Shown: piece after piece, positions 16,670 to 24,985 of the stretch
Position numbering within the stretch: position 1 is the stretch's first letter
How the letters are laid out: the number at the start of each line of letters is the position of its first letter
DNA from: JBKCUI01 sp052161625
Lineage (GTDB): Bacteria > Planctomycetota > Planctomycetia > Pirellulales > Pirellulaceae
Assembly: GCA_052161625.1 (NCBI GenBank)
Contig: CP197412.1
Length of the DNA stretch: 64,000 bases
Reading direction: 5' to 3' (one strand)
The notes under the pieces: generated by a model
The model's input: only the letters and a program-made list of their open reading frames with translations
The model's database searches: none
Told to the model about the DNA's origin: nothing
Translations under genes and position numbers: made by a program

Positions 16670-17470
16670 ATGTTTGACAGCGTCGAGTTTTTAAAGAGTT
16701 TGCTTTACGGGCCGATGTGGACATTTCTCTGCATCGTCAGTCGGATAGGCCCGATGCTGGTCCTCATGCCTCCGTTGCAGGGGGCCTCGGTCCCCAACCG
16801 CGTCAAAGTAATGATTGTCTTGATGGTTTCAGCGGCCATTACTCCCATAGTCATGGAGTACACCACGCCACTGCCAGGAAATCTCGCGGACATTGTATTG
16901 GGTATGATCAAGGAATTATTGCTTGGTCTGCTTTTTGGATCGTCGGCGCTAATCATCGTCACTTCGTTGCAAATCGGTGGGCAAGTCATCAGTTCGCTCG
17001 CAAGTCTCGATGTCGCCCAAGCCGCCGATCCGACGACGCAGGAGAGCATCACCGTCGTTAGTCAGATGCTCTCATGGGTTGCCATGATTCTTTTTGTCAC
17101 TTTGGGTGGCCATCGCGTAATCATCAGCGCGTGCGTCGACAGTTTTGCAACGTACCCAGCCGGTGGGGTCCTCCTGGAGGAATACTGGCTTTTGCATTTG
17201 CATGAATTGTTCGGGCACAGTGTCGCCATCGGCCTACGCGCCGCAGCCCCTCCCGCCATCGCGTTGCTCTTAGCGAACTTTGTTACCGCATTGATCGGCC
17301 GCACGCTACCGCAGTTGAACATCATCGCGATTGGCTTCAATCTAAACGTGTCGATCCTCCTCATCATCTTGACGTTGTCGATCACCAGTATCGGTTGGGT
17401 CTTTCAAGACGAATTCGTTGGCTGGATCGAACGGACAACAGAACTGTTTCCTGCAGGTGGTCGAAGCTAG
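16670..17470 (+). CDS. fliR: Flagellar type III export protein FliR
   Basis: 266 residues with about six membrane segments. FliR features include RIGPMLVLMPPLQGASVPNRVKV near the N-terminus, KELLLGLLFGSSALIIVTSLQIGGQVIS in the middle, and PQLNIIAIGFNLNVSILLIIL near the C-terminus. It completes the export gate. It lies 18 bases after fliQ and 21 before flhB, so the four genes form one operon. Confidence 0.93.
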   Translation: MFDSVEFLKSLLYGPMWTFLCIVSRIGPMLVLMPPLQGASVPNRVKVMIVLMVSAAITPIVMEYTTPLPGNLADIVLGMIKELLLGLLFGSSALIIVTSLQIGGQVISSLASLDVAQAADPTTQESITVVSQMLSWVAMILFVTLGGHRVIISACVDSFATYPAGGVLLEEYWLLHLHELFGHSVAIGLRAAAPPAIALLLANFVTALIGRTLPQLNIIAIGFNLNVSILLIILTLSITSIGWVFQDEFVGWIERTTELFPAGGRS

Positions 17471-17491
17471 AGAAAGGAGGGTAATCCTTCG

Positions 17492-18601
17492 ATGGCGGAT
17501 GATAGCGGAGAGAAGAAACACGAGGCAACCGACTTTCGCAGGCAAAAAGCCCGCGAGGACGGTAACGTCGCGCGCTCCAGCGACTTGACCTCGGCCATCC
17601 TTCTCCTCGTGGGTGTGGTGCTCCTCGACACGACCGGACCCGCGATCGCTAATTCCTTAATCGGCTTGCTACATGACGTTCTGACGTCGGAAGCGACGTT
17701 GAAAACCGACACGAGAACCGTCATGATCGATTTGATCCGGCAGACGGGCCAATCGTCGCTCGCCTTGCTTCCTCTATTGCTTGGAATGCTCGCCACATCG
17801 GTGATTGTTCACTTCGCACAAGTAGGACCGCTATGGCTCCCTGAGAAGCTGGGGATGGATATCACTCGTATCGATCCAATTCAAGGCTTCAAGCGGTTGC
17901 TCTCGATCACCAATGTCACGAGGCTCGGTTTTGGGTTGGTAAAGATCGCGCTAGTGACGGGGATTTTGATCGCAGGGGTCTGGTCCAAGTGGGATTCGAT
18001 CCTCGCGTTAGGGACGACGGGGATCGGTGCGGTCGGAGGATTCGTCTGGGAAACGATGATCGAACTTTGTCGCAATGTCGCGATCGCCCTCGTGATTCTC
18101 TCGATCGTCGATTACGCATTTCAACGCTGGAAGTACGAGCAGGATTTGCGCATGACAGATGAGGAAATGCGCGAAGAAATGAAGATGACGCAAGGGGATC
18201 CTCACACCAAGTCGCGGCGTCGCAAGGTGCAGAGGGAGCTGGCGCAACAGCGTCTCTCGGTCGATGTCCCCAAAGCGGATGTCGTCGTCACCAACCCTAC
18301 TGAACTTGCGATCGCATTGCAGTACGATCCAACGACGATGCGAGCACCGATCGTCCTCGCGAAAGGGGCGGATCTAGTGGCGGCCAAGATTCGAAAGATT
18401 GCCTTGCAACACGGGATCCCGATTGTCGAACGCAAACCGCTTGCTCAAGCCCTTTTCCGCGAAGTCGACGTAGGCAAACCGATCCCAGCCACGGAATACA
18501 CCGCCGTCGCCGAGGTCCTCAAATACGTCTACCAAGTCAAAGGACGCTCGATCCAAGAAATCACGGAGACGCTGCAATCGCAATCCGAGTCGATCAAGTA
18601 G
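17492..18601 (+). CDS. flhB: Flagellar export switch protein FlhB (NPTE variant)
   Basis: 369 residues. The N-terminus has the conserved EKKHEATDFRRQKAREDGNVARS; four membrane segments follow; the cytoplasmic domain starts at about residue 215. The self-cleavage site that is NPTH in well-studied FlhB proteins reads Asn268-Pro269-Thr270-Glu271 here (GAA codon at 18302-18304). The rest of the domain is typical (APIVLAKGADLVAAKIR, IPIVERKPLAQALFREVDVGKPIP). Cleavage occurs between Asn and Pro, both present, but the changed fourth residue may alter rate or switching. AGGAGG lies well placed before the ATG. No flhA is visible in the window. Confidence 0.93.
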   Translation: MADDSGEKKHEATDFRRQKAREDGNVARSSDLTSAILLLVGVVLLDTTGPAIANSLIGLLHDVLTSEATLKTDTRTVMIDLIRQTGQSSLALLPLLLGMLATSVIVHFAQVGPLWLPEKLGMDITRIDPIQGFKRLLSITNVTRLGFGLVKIALVTGILIAGVWSKWDSILALGTTGIGAVGGFVWETMIELCRNVAIALVILSIVDYAFQRWKYEQDLRMTDEEMREEMKMTQGDPHTKSRRRKVQRELAQQRLSVDVPKADVVVTNPTELAIALQYDPTTMRAPIVLAKGADLVAAKIRKIALQHGIPIVERKPLAQALFREVDVGKPIPATEYTAVAEVLKYVYQVKGRSIQEITETLQSQSESIK

Positions 18602-18961
18602 GCTCCGAAAACAGGCCAAACGCCCTGGTTCGTTGAGTTGTGATACTTTCCTGCGAGCCGATCGATCGAGGGGGTATCGAGCTGGTTGTTCGAGATCCGG
18701 CCAGAGCAAGACGATGCACCTAGGTAGGTGAGGTGATTTGTGGTACCAGCAATTGGTGATCCGTGTATAGGTTCCACCTGCGGTGGGGTGAGTACGCCTA
18801 CGGCTGACTGCTAAACGATTTTTTTAGCCCGGGGTAAGCCTGCGGTACCTCGGGGTGGTATTGGTGTGGAACCTGAGCCGACGGACCTTTCCATCAAGTG
18901 GGAAATATGGCCGGTTTTGTTTCTCACCAACTGTCAAAGATGCCCTTGCGGTCGGCAGTCG
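18602..18961. other. Gap between convergent flhB and prs with a structured element
   Basis: No gene. Bases 18769-18874 are bounded by a perfect 9-bp inverted repeat (AGGTTCCAC and GTGGAACCT). Inside are shorter palindromic pieces (CCACC-TGC-GGTGG) and several variants of a CCTNCGG motif, plus a T-run at 18822-18828. Since the flanking genes converge, it may work as a two-way terminator or be a small dispersed repeat. Confidence 0.5.
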
Positions 18962-19924
18962 TCACGAATCGTCGGGACCGCTGGAGAACATTTGGCTGAT
19001 CGAACGGTTCGAGTGGATCCGCCGGATTGCTTCTGCCAAGAGAGGAGCCACGGTCAGTACGTGGATGTTATCCAGTCGTTTCTCCGGAGGGAGAGGGATC
19101 GTATTGGTGATGACCAAGCTATCGATGGGAGCGTTCTTGAGGTTCTCGATTGCGGCTCCGCAGAGGACTCCGTGGGTCGCGGCGAGATGGATCTCTTTCG
19201 CACCTGCTTCGTGAACCAGTTTGGCGGCTCCGCAGATCGAACCACCGGTGCTGATCATGTCGTCGAACATCAAGCAGATTTTTCCTTCGACGGGACCGCC
19301 GATGATGTTCTTTTGTTGTGTCTGCAGCGCGTTCTCTCGAACCTTGTCGACGATGGCCAGTTTTCCGCCCAATCGCTTCGAGTGGCCCTTTGCTCGTTTC
19401 ACGCTTCCTTCGTCGGGGCTGACCACGACGATGTCGGCAGGGTCATAGGATTTGCTCTGGAAGTAGCTGGTCAAAACCGGTGCAGCGTAGAGGTGGTCCA
19501 CGGGAACATCAAAGAAGCCTTGGATCTGGGGTGCGTGCAGATCCATGGTGAGAACGCGGTCGGCACCCGCGCGGGTGATGACGTTTGCCACCAACTTTGC
19601 GGTGATCGGCGTACGTCCTTCGTCTTTGCGATCTTGGCGGGCGTATCCGTAGTACGGAATCACGGCGGTGACGCGCGCGGCGCTGGCCCTTTTGCAAGAG
19701 TCGATCATGATGAGCAACTCCATCAAATTGTCATTGACGGGAGGGCAAGTCGGTTGAATTAGATAGACATCTCGGCCGCGTACATCCTCTTCGATCTTGC
19801 AAAAATTCTCGCCGTCGGGGAATTTTCCAAGTGCGATGGAGCCGATTTCCAGGTGAAGAAACGCACAGATGTCGCGAGCCAGTTGTGGGTTTGCTCTTCC
19901 GCTGAAGATCTTTAGTTCGCGCAT
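18962..19924 (-). CDS. prs: Ribose-phosphate pyrophosphokinase
   Basis: 320 residues, the normal length. It makes PRPP from ribose-5-phosphate and ATP. Seen: the N-terminal start LKIFSGRANPQLARDI, the flexible-loop region PYYGYARQDRKDEGRTPIT, the metal/ribose region TMDLHAPQIQGFFDVPVDHLYA, and the PRPP-binding loop CLMFDDMISTGGSI. It overlaps the end of the upstream glmU-type gene by 13 bases (the ATG lies within the last codons), so expression is coupled. The glmU-prs neighbourhood is common in bacteria and ties PRPP supply to cell-wall precursor synthesis. Confidence 0.95.
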   Translation of the reverse strand: MRELKIFSGRANPQLARDICAFLHLEIGSIALGKFPDGENFCKIEEDVRGRDVYLIQPTCPPVNDNLMELLIMIDSCKRASAARVTAVIPYYGYARQDRKDEGRTPITAKLVANVITRAGADRVLTMDLHAPQIQGFFDVPVDHLYAAPVLTSYFQSKSYDPADIVVVSPDEGSVKRAKGHSKRLGGKLAIVDKVRENALQTQQKNIIGGPVEGKICLMFDDMISTGGSICGAAKLVHEAGAKEIHLAATHGVLCGAAIENLKNAPIDSLVITNTIPLPPEKRLDNIHVLTVAPLLAEAIRRIHSNRSISQMFSSGPDDS

Positions 19925-20673
19925 GGATACCCCATTTCTTGCATTTTGGCTTCGACCGCTTTCAGTTCCTCGAGGGTGTTGATACTGAGCGCTTCGCAGT
20001 CGCTCAGTACGGGCTTGGCCTCGACCTTTTTCCCAACAGAGAGAAGATTGGCCGGGCAGTCCGTTAAATAGTACTCACGTTGTGCGTTGTTGTTGCCAAG
20101 ATTCTCGAGCGCGTGCAGGAGACCGTCGCGATCGAACGCATAGGTGCTCATATTGACCTCGCGTATGGCTTGCTCCGCCTCGGAAGCATCTTTTTGTTCG
20201 ACGATACGGGTGAATCGGCCGTTTGCATCGCGGACGATGCGACCTAAGCCAAAGGGATTGTCTTTGAGGAGGGTTCCCATGAAGCAATCCCAGCCGCCGC
20301 GTTGAAACTCCCCCAAAACCGCTTGGACCGAGCCAGGTTGGATCAGAGGGGAATCGCCGGCGACCACCAAGACTGGGCCGGTCGGGCCATGATCGAGCAA
20401 GGGGCGGCACATCTGGACGGCGTGGCCGGTTCCCAGTTGTTCTGCTTGCAAAGCGAACTCGATGCCTGTCCGACCGGCCAATTCGTCTCGGACCAGATCG
20501 TCTCGGTATCCGACAACGACAATCTTTCGGGTGACTCCGGCGGTCTCCAGTGCGTCGAGAACCCAGTGTATCATCGGCCTGCCGAGAACCGGGAAGAGAA
20601 CTTTGGGGAGATCGCTTTTCATGCGAGTCCCTTTGCCGGCGGCCAGAATCACCGCGGTTGAACGCACCATCAT
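19912..20673 (-). CDS. glmU: GlmU-type sugar-phosphate uridylyltransferase (N-terminal domain only)
   Basis: 254 residues from the chosen ATG. The nucleotidyltransferase signature STAVILAAGKGTRMKSDLPKVL is at the N-terminus. Further conserved blocks are QAEQLGTGHAVQM (uracil/sugar site), VVAGDSPLIQP, GRIVRDANGRFTRIVEQKDA and EYYLTDCPANLL. Bifunctional GlmU is about 450 residues; here the left-handed beta-helix acetyltransferase half is absent and no coding trace follows, because prs begins at once. Acetylation must be done by another protein if this is the UDP-GlcNAc enzyme. Two adjacent ATGs (20673, 20670) follow AGGAAGTGGAG; either could be used. A longer frame to 20772 has no support. Confidence 0.85.
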   Translation of the reverse strand: MMVRSTAVILAAGKGTRMKSDLPKVLFPVLGRPMIHWVLDALETAGVTRKIVVVGYRDDLVRDELAGRTGIEFALQAEQLGTGHAVQMCRPLLDHGPTGPVLVVAGDSPLIQPGSVQAVLGEFQRGGWDCFMGTLLKDNPFGLGRIVRDANGRFTRIVEQKDASEAEQAIREVNMSTYAFDRDGLLHALENLGNNNAQREYYLTDCPANLLSVGKKVEAKPVLSDCEALSINTLEELKAVEAKMQEMGYPCAN

Positions 20674-20855
20674 ATCTCCACTTCCTGGAAAAAACGAAAC
20701 CTCACCGAACGCACATCTTGCCAAATTTCTATCGACTGTCCAAGGTCGGAGACCTCGCTGGCAAGGAAACATTGACGAATATGGCGGTTCCAGCTAATCT
20801 TGGGACCTCATATTGGCAAATTCTGGTCAACATCATCCGTAGACAGTTGGAAACC

Positions 20856-21035
20856 ATGGCAGGAACCGAACGACAGCGAGAATTGCGCCGACGACGCAAT
20901 CGAAGTAAGAAGCTCACTCTTCTTCAGAAGAAAGCGGAAAAATCGTCTAAGACGGAAAAAGCGGTCATCGCGCACAAGCTTCGCCGACTTAGCCCCGGCG
21001 CTGAGCAGCTGATCAAGGCTTGGAAGCTCGTTTAG
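20856..21035 (+). CDS. Small basic planctomycete-type protein (DUF6800-like)
   Basis: 59 residues, very rich in Arg and Lys: MAGTERQRELRRRRNRSKK, then a helical stretch ending in SPGAEQLIKAWKL. The pattern resembles a small family I know from planctomycetes (DUF6800), with a charged N-terminal helix and a conserved 'TPGAE' end; the match is from memory. A nucleic-acid or ribosome contact is plausible given the charge. It is followed by a good terminator, so it is probably its own transcript. Confidence 0.65.
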   Translation: MAGTERQRELRRRRNRSKKLTLLQKKAEKSSKTEKAVIAHKLRRLSPGAEQLIKAWKLV

Positions 21036-21129
21036 TCGTAAACGGCCACGCGCACTTGGCCGGTCAAGCTTGAATTCTCGACCGACGCGTGGGCGCGCGG
21101 ACCGTCCTGACAATTCAAAACACAAATGG

Positions 21130-21159
21130 TCCCCCGCGAACGCACACGGGGGATTTTTT
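21130..21159 (+). terminator. Intrinsic terminator
   Basis: A 7-bp stem (TCCCCCG / CGGGGGA) with a 10-base loop followed by six T. It lies about 95 bases after the small basic protein gene and 30 bases before the RidA gene. Confidence 0.75.
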
Positions 21160-21188
21160 GTGGCTGCACTTGTAGTGAATGAGATGCC

Positions 21189-21566
21189 ATGGCTGAGATC
21201 AAACGGCTCGGAGTCACCCGTCGCTGGTCGGATGCGGTCGTTTTTCAAAACACGGCCTACTTCGTCGAGGTCCCGGACGATCCGACGCTTCTCCCTGATG
21301 AGCAGTTTGCTATGCTCTTTCGGCAGGTGGAGTCCCGTTGCGCCGAGTTGGGGACTTCGATTCGGAACCTGATGCAGGTTTTGATTTACCTTCCCTATCC
21401 CGAAGATCTTCCCGAATTCAATCGCTTGTGGGATGCGTGGATTCCGGAGGGATGTGCCCCGGTTCGAGCCTGTTGCCACCCTGCGTTGGCCGATCCTGGA
21501 TATCGCGCCGAGCTTATCATTACGGCGATGGTTCCGCCCCCCGATTCCAAACCCTCAGTTGCCTAA
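21189..21566 (+). CDS. RidA (YjgF/YER057c) family protein
   Basis: 125 residues of the RidA fold: RRWSDAVVFQNTAYFVEVPD, then EQFAMLFRQVESRCAELGTSIRNLMQVLIYLP, EFNRLWDAWIPEGCAPVRACCHPALADPGYRAELIITAMV. The Arg of the PVRAC block is the residue that binds the imine carboxylate in active RidA proteins. The N-terminal region is less typical than in the main RidA group, so it may belong to a Rid subfamily rather than be an enamine deaminase. Confidence 0.85.
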   Translation: MAEIKRLGVTRRWSDAVVFQNTAYFVEVPDDPTLLPDEQFAMLFRQVESRCAELGTSIRNLMQVLIYLPYPEDLPEFNRLWDAWIPEGCAPVRACCHPALADPGYRAELIITAMVPPPDSKPSVA

Positions 21567-21656
21567 TGCCTTGAACGTCCCCCGCGAGAGGCTTCGCTGT
21601 TTTCCTTTCTGATCTCTTCCTTTGGAACCGAATAGCACGAGGAACCGTCCTTAACT

Positions 21657-22289
21657 ATGGAATCCAAAATGGAGGATAGGGACTTGATTGAACGGGTGAA
21701 ATCGGGAGAGAGCCAATGCTTCGCTGAACTGGTGCTGCGCTACGAGCGACCGGTGTTTCAGTCGGTCTTTGCCTTCCTGGGAAATCGGCAGGAAGCCGAG
21801 GATGTGACGCAAGACGTGTTCGTGACCGCGTTTCGTAAGATCGCAAGCTTTGAATATCGAGCGAGCTTTTTGACATGGCTTCGTCGCATTGCTTTCAACC
21901 AATGTGTGGACGCCCGCAGGAAGAGCAAGAGTCGACGAACCACCTCCGTCGATTTTGAGATTGAGCCCCAGCGCGATTCCCAGGTCAGCTCACCGGATCG
22001 TGTTGCGCAAGGGAATGAGTTGATCGATCGCGTTCGAGGGGCGATCGATACGCTCGCGGAGGAGCAACGAACGATCATCCTTCTGCGAGACATCGATGGC
22101 CTCGATTATTCCGAGATTGCGGGCCTCCTCGATATTCCAGTTGGGACCGTCCGGAGCCGTCTTCACCGGGCCCGCTGTGAATTGCGAGAGGTCATGGAGA
22201 AGCGGGGATTGCAGAATCTCTTAGACGGATTTGGTCCGTTGGACTCGTCTGGGGAAAATCTCAAGCATGGGGAGAAATCAAATGGTTAA
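21657..22289 (+). CDS. ECF (RpoE-type) sigma factor
   Basis: 210 residues. Region 2: CFAELVLRYERPVFQSVFAFLGNRQEAEDVTQDVFVTAFRKI. Region 4: LAEEQRTIILLRDIDGLDYSEIAGLLDIPVGTVRSRLHRARCEL. No region 3, as expected for ECF sigma factors. The start ATG is at 21657; a second ATG at 21669 is possible. Its end overlaps the next gene by 8 bases, and that gene encodes a membrane protein with an anti-sigma-like N-terminus. Confidence 0.93.
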   Translation: MESKMEDRDLIERVKSGESQCFAELVLRYERPVFQSVFAFLGNRQEAEDVTQDVFVTAFRKIASFEYRASFLTWLRRIAFNQCVDARRKSKSRRTTSVDFEIEPQRDSQVSSPDRVAQGNELIDRVRGAIDTLAEEQRTIILLRDIDGLDYSEIAGLLDIPVGTVRSRLHRARCELREVMEKRGLQNLLDGFGPLDSSGENLKHGEKSNG

Positions 22290-23607
22290 TCAGCCCATGG
22301 ACGACTTCGACGAATCCTGGCTCTCGGCCTATTTGGATAACGAACTGAGCCCCGACCAACGACGACACGTGGAAACGATGTTGGAGACCCAACCCGATCT
22401 TCGACAGACTCTCGACCGTTTGGTTCGCATTCGAACGGCCATTGCCGCTTGCAAGATCGAGTTGCCGAGCGAGACGCGTATTGTCCGTTCAGGACCATGG
22501 GATGCACCGAAGTCGGAAGCCTCTTCTGACGTGGACGCTCCCTGCAATTCTTCCCTTGCATCGAAAGGGGGATGGTTCCTGAATGTACCAACGTGGCTAC
22601 TCAGTCTTGCTGCGTCGATTTTAGTCATAGGTTCGCTGTCGAGTCTCTATTGGTTCCCTCTGGGAAACGGTGGACATGAAATGCTCGCGACTCGAATGGA
22701 TACCAAGTCGCAGGCCCCTTCTACAGCCATGCAGGCCCCGTCGTCAGCCAAATTTGGGAGTGCGAACGCGGCAACGGAGGAGCTTCGCATAAATGAGCGG
22801 GCTGCGGATCCTGAGAATGCGCCGGCTGGAAATGCACCGATGATCTTGTCCGATTCGGTTAGTCCTCCTCCTCCTGCATCCCCGATGCGATCGGAAACGG
22901 TTTCCTCGGACTTCTCCTTGGATTTCAAGACCGAAGCTTCGTCCTCATCTCGCCAGGATGCCCTGTCGCGGAGGGATTCGTTCTTTTCCTATTTCTTAGC
23001 GGCCAAGGAGAGCGAGTCACTCGTTGGCGCCGAATCCACCGAACCCACCGACTTGCCGGCACTGGCCAAACGACGCGAAGAGTGGGATTTTCAATGGACT
23101 TCCGTAGATCGTGCGAAGGATTTTGGGCGGTCCACTCCGGCTATGGAAGATCGAGTCATCGTTTTGTTTACCCCCAAGACCGAAGTCGCTCTCTCTTTCG
23201 CCAGTCCGGCCCCAGAAACCCCATTGTCCGAGTGGAGCGAGTCCGTGCCCAACACGAGTCTTGGATTGGACGATGCGACCGACGTGAAAACGGACAAAAG
23301 CATGGCAAGGGGACGGAGCATGTCGTCCGCCGAGGGGGCAAGCAATGGGCGAGAACCAAACGTACTGGAACTGCGCATTCCGGTGGCGTTTTGGTCAGAG
23401 GCTGCGCAGTCGCTTCGAGGAAAAGGATTCGAGATTCCAGAGGAGCTTCCGCCTGGCAACTATCGATTCGAACCCGTTGTGAGCCAGGGGAGTCCGGAGA
23501 AACCATGGGCGGTTCAACGTCTTCCAGGGGAACCGGAGGTCGCGAACGAGGAAACGCCAGCATACTACACATTGACGGTCATTCTCCACAAAACCGACGC
23601 GAAGTAG
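22282..23607 (+). CDS. Membrane-anchored anti-sigma factor
   Basis: 441 residues. The N-terminus (DESWLSAYLDNELSPDQRRHVETMLETQPDLRQ) has the anti-sigma helical pattern but lacks the zinc ligands of the zf-HC2 type. One membrane segment at about residues 102-124 follows. The outer part is long, Ser/Pro-rich and ends in a folded-looking domain (ELRIPVAFWSEAAQSLRGKG). ATG at 22282 is chosen because GGGGAGA precedes it; the gene overlaps the sigma factor by ATGGTTAA. It presumably holds the sigma factor at the membrane until a signal releases it. Confidence 0.8.
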   Translation: MVNQPMDDFDESWLSAYLDNELSPDQRRHVETMLETQPDLRQTLDRLVRIRTAIAACKIELPSETRIVRSGPWDAPKSEASSDVDAPCNSSLASKGGWFLNVPTWLLSLAASILVIGSLSSLYWFPLGNGGHEMLATRMDTKSQAPSTAMQAPSSAKFGSANAATEELRINERAADPENAPAGNAPMILSDSVSPPPPASPMRSETVSSDFSLDFKTEASSSSRQDALSRRDSFFSYFLAAKESESLVGAESTEPTDLPALAKRREEWDFQWTSVDRAKDFGRSTPAMEDRVIVLFTPKTEVALSFASPAPETPLSEWSESVPNTSLGLDDATDVKTDKSMARGRSMSSAEGASNGREPNVLELRIPVAFWSEAAQSLRGKGFEIPEELPPGNYRFEPVVSQGSPEKPWAVQRLPGEPEVANEETPAYYTLTVILHKTDAK

Positions 23608-23707
23608 GGTAGTAGCGAATAAATTTTCAATTCCGGTTGTAGGAATTGCCGATGGATGAGTTGTTCGAAAGAACCATGAAAGAACAAGAATCCTGGGGGG
23701 GAGAATT

Positions 23708-24037
23708 ATGATCCGCAAGGCCTTGATGGTCGCAGCGTTGGGTGCCGTAGCTGGCCTCAGCATTTCCGAGAGCGCTCAAGCACAGCAACCGCAAGCTTAC
23801 GGGCGTTCCTGGGGTGGAGCCGCTGGTGCACGTGACTACCAGCGTTTCAACCACTATCCATACGTGTACTATCCTCAAAACTTCTGGGGTAACGAGTACT
23901 ATCGCAGCAGCGATAGCCTCTATCACCGTTATCCCGCTGAGATGCAAATCCCTGTGTACAATCGCAAGTGGGCGAACTACTACCCCACGCAGCAGCGTTA
24001 CCACTGGGGCCATCACTTCATTCTCGACGTGTTCTAA
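23708..24037 (+). CDS. Small secreted Tyr/His-rich protein
   Basis: 109 residues. A signal peptide with cleavage near SAQAQQ. The mature part is short and full of Tyr, Trp, Asn and His (YPYVYYPQNFWGNEYY; YPAEMQIPVYNRKWANYYP; YHWGHHFILDVF). Proteins with this composition and the same 'PPEMQIPVYN..W.NYYP' and 'GHHF.LDVF' ends are, to my recollection, found across Pirellulaceae, some annotated as calmodulin-binding without evidence. The gene has its own strong terminator and no operon partner. Confidence 0.75.
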   Translation: MIRKALMVAALGAVAGLSISESAQAQQPQAYGRSWGGAAGARDYQRFNHYPYVYYPQNFWGNEYYRSSDSLYHRYPAEMQIPVYNRKWANYYPTQQRYHWGHHFILDVF

Positions 24038-24077
24038 GAACTGTCGACCTGAAGCTGAGAACGATTTTTATTCCCGC

Positions 24078-24116
24078 ACACTGTGGAGCGCGACTTCGCT
24101 CCACAGTGTTTTTTTA
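24078..24116 (+). terminator. Strong intrinsic terminator
   Basis: A perfect 13-bp stem (ACACTGTGGAGCG / CGCTCCACAGTGT) with a 6-base loop, followed by seven T. It ends the transcript of the small secreted protein. Confidence 0.92.
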
Positions 24117-24179
24117 TTGCGCGTTTTTTTATTGCGTGTCTTATATACACGTGTTCATTCGACTCGAGACGAGCTTGCC

Positions 24180-24953
24180 ATGGCGGATGTTTTCGATCTC
24201 TTTCGACTGAATGGTCGAACGGCGTTAGTAACCGGCGGATCGCAAGGTCTAGGGCTCCATCTCGCCAAGGGGTTGGCCCAAGCGGGTGCGAGGATCGTCG
24301 TGGTAAGCAGACGTTTGGAGATTTGCCAAGCCGCTGCACGAGAGATTGAAGCAGCAACCAACCAGAGAGCATGGGCTTTTTCTGCCGATGTGACTCGGGC
24401 CGAGCAAGTTCAGGAGTTGTTTGCTTCGGTGCAGCGCGATGTTGGGGACGTAGATATCCTTCTCAACAGTGCCGGGCTCAATAAACGAGGACCGATCGAG
24501 TCCCTTTCGGTCGAGGATTGGGACGAAGTCGTCGATGCGAACCTGAAGGGCCCATTCCTCATGGCGAAAGCATTCGGGCCCGAGATGGCTCGCCGGGGTT
24601 GGGGGCGAATCGTCCATTTTGGGTCGATCCTTTCCACCATCGGGATCGCGGGTAGGACACCGTATGCTTCTTCGAAAGCGGGCTTGCTGGGGCTGACTCG
24701 GGTGCTAGCTCTTGAATGGGCTGCCCAAGGGGTTACCGTCAATGCGCTCTGTCCAGGTCCCTTTGCAACCGAGATGAATCGCCCGTTGCTCAACGATCCT
24801 GTCCAGTACGCCAATTTTGTATCGAAGATACCGATGGGGCGATGGGGCGAGCTGAGCGAATTGACGGGTGGTGTTCTATTTCTTTGCTCCAACGCGAGCT
24901 CATTCATGACCGGGTCCACCCTGACCATCGATGGTGGGTGGACCTGTCAATAA
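24180..24953 (+). CDS. SDR-family oxidoreductase
   Basis: 257 residues, a classical short-chain dehydrogenase. The cofactor motif is TGGSQGLG (residues about 18-25), then NSAG, catalytic Ser in FGSILS, Tyr-x-x-x-Lys in YASSK, and CPGPFATEM. Closest in style to gluconate 5-dehydrogenase or 3-oxoacyl-ACP reductase types; the substrate cannot be told. The frame is open far upstream, but ATG at 24180 gives the standard SDR N-terminus. Confidence 0.9.
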   Translation: MADVFDLFRLNGRTALVTGGSQGLGLHLAKGLAQAGARIVVVSRRLEICQAAAREIEAATNQRAWAFSADVTRAEQVQELFASVQRDVGDVDILLNSAGLNKRGPIESLSVEDWDEVVDANLKGPFLMAKAFGPEMARRGWGRIVHFGSILSTIGIAGRTPYASSKAGLLGLTRVLALEWAAQGVTVNALCPGPFATEMNRPLLNDPVQYANFVSKIPMGRWGELSELTGGVLFLCSNASSFMTGSTLTIDGGWTCQ

Positions 24954-24985
24954 GATTCCACTTCGTATGCGATTCGCGCGACAGA

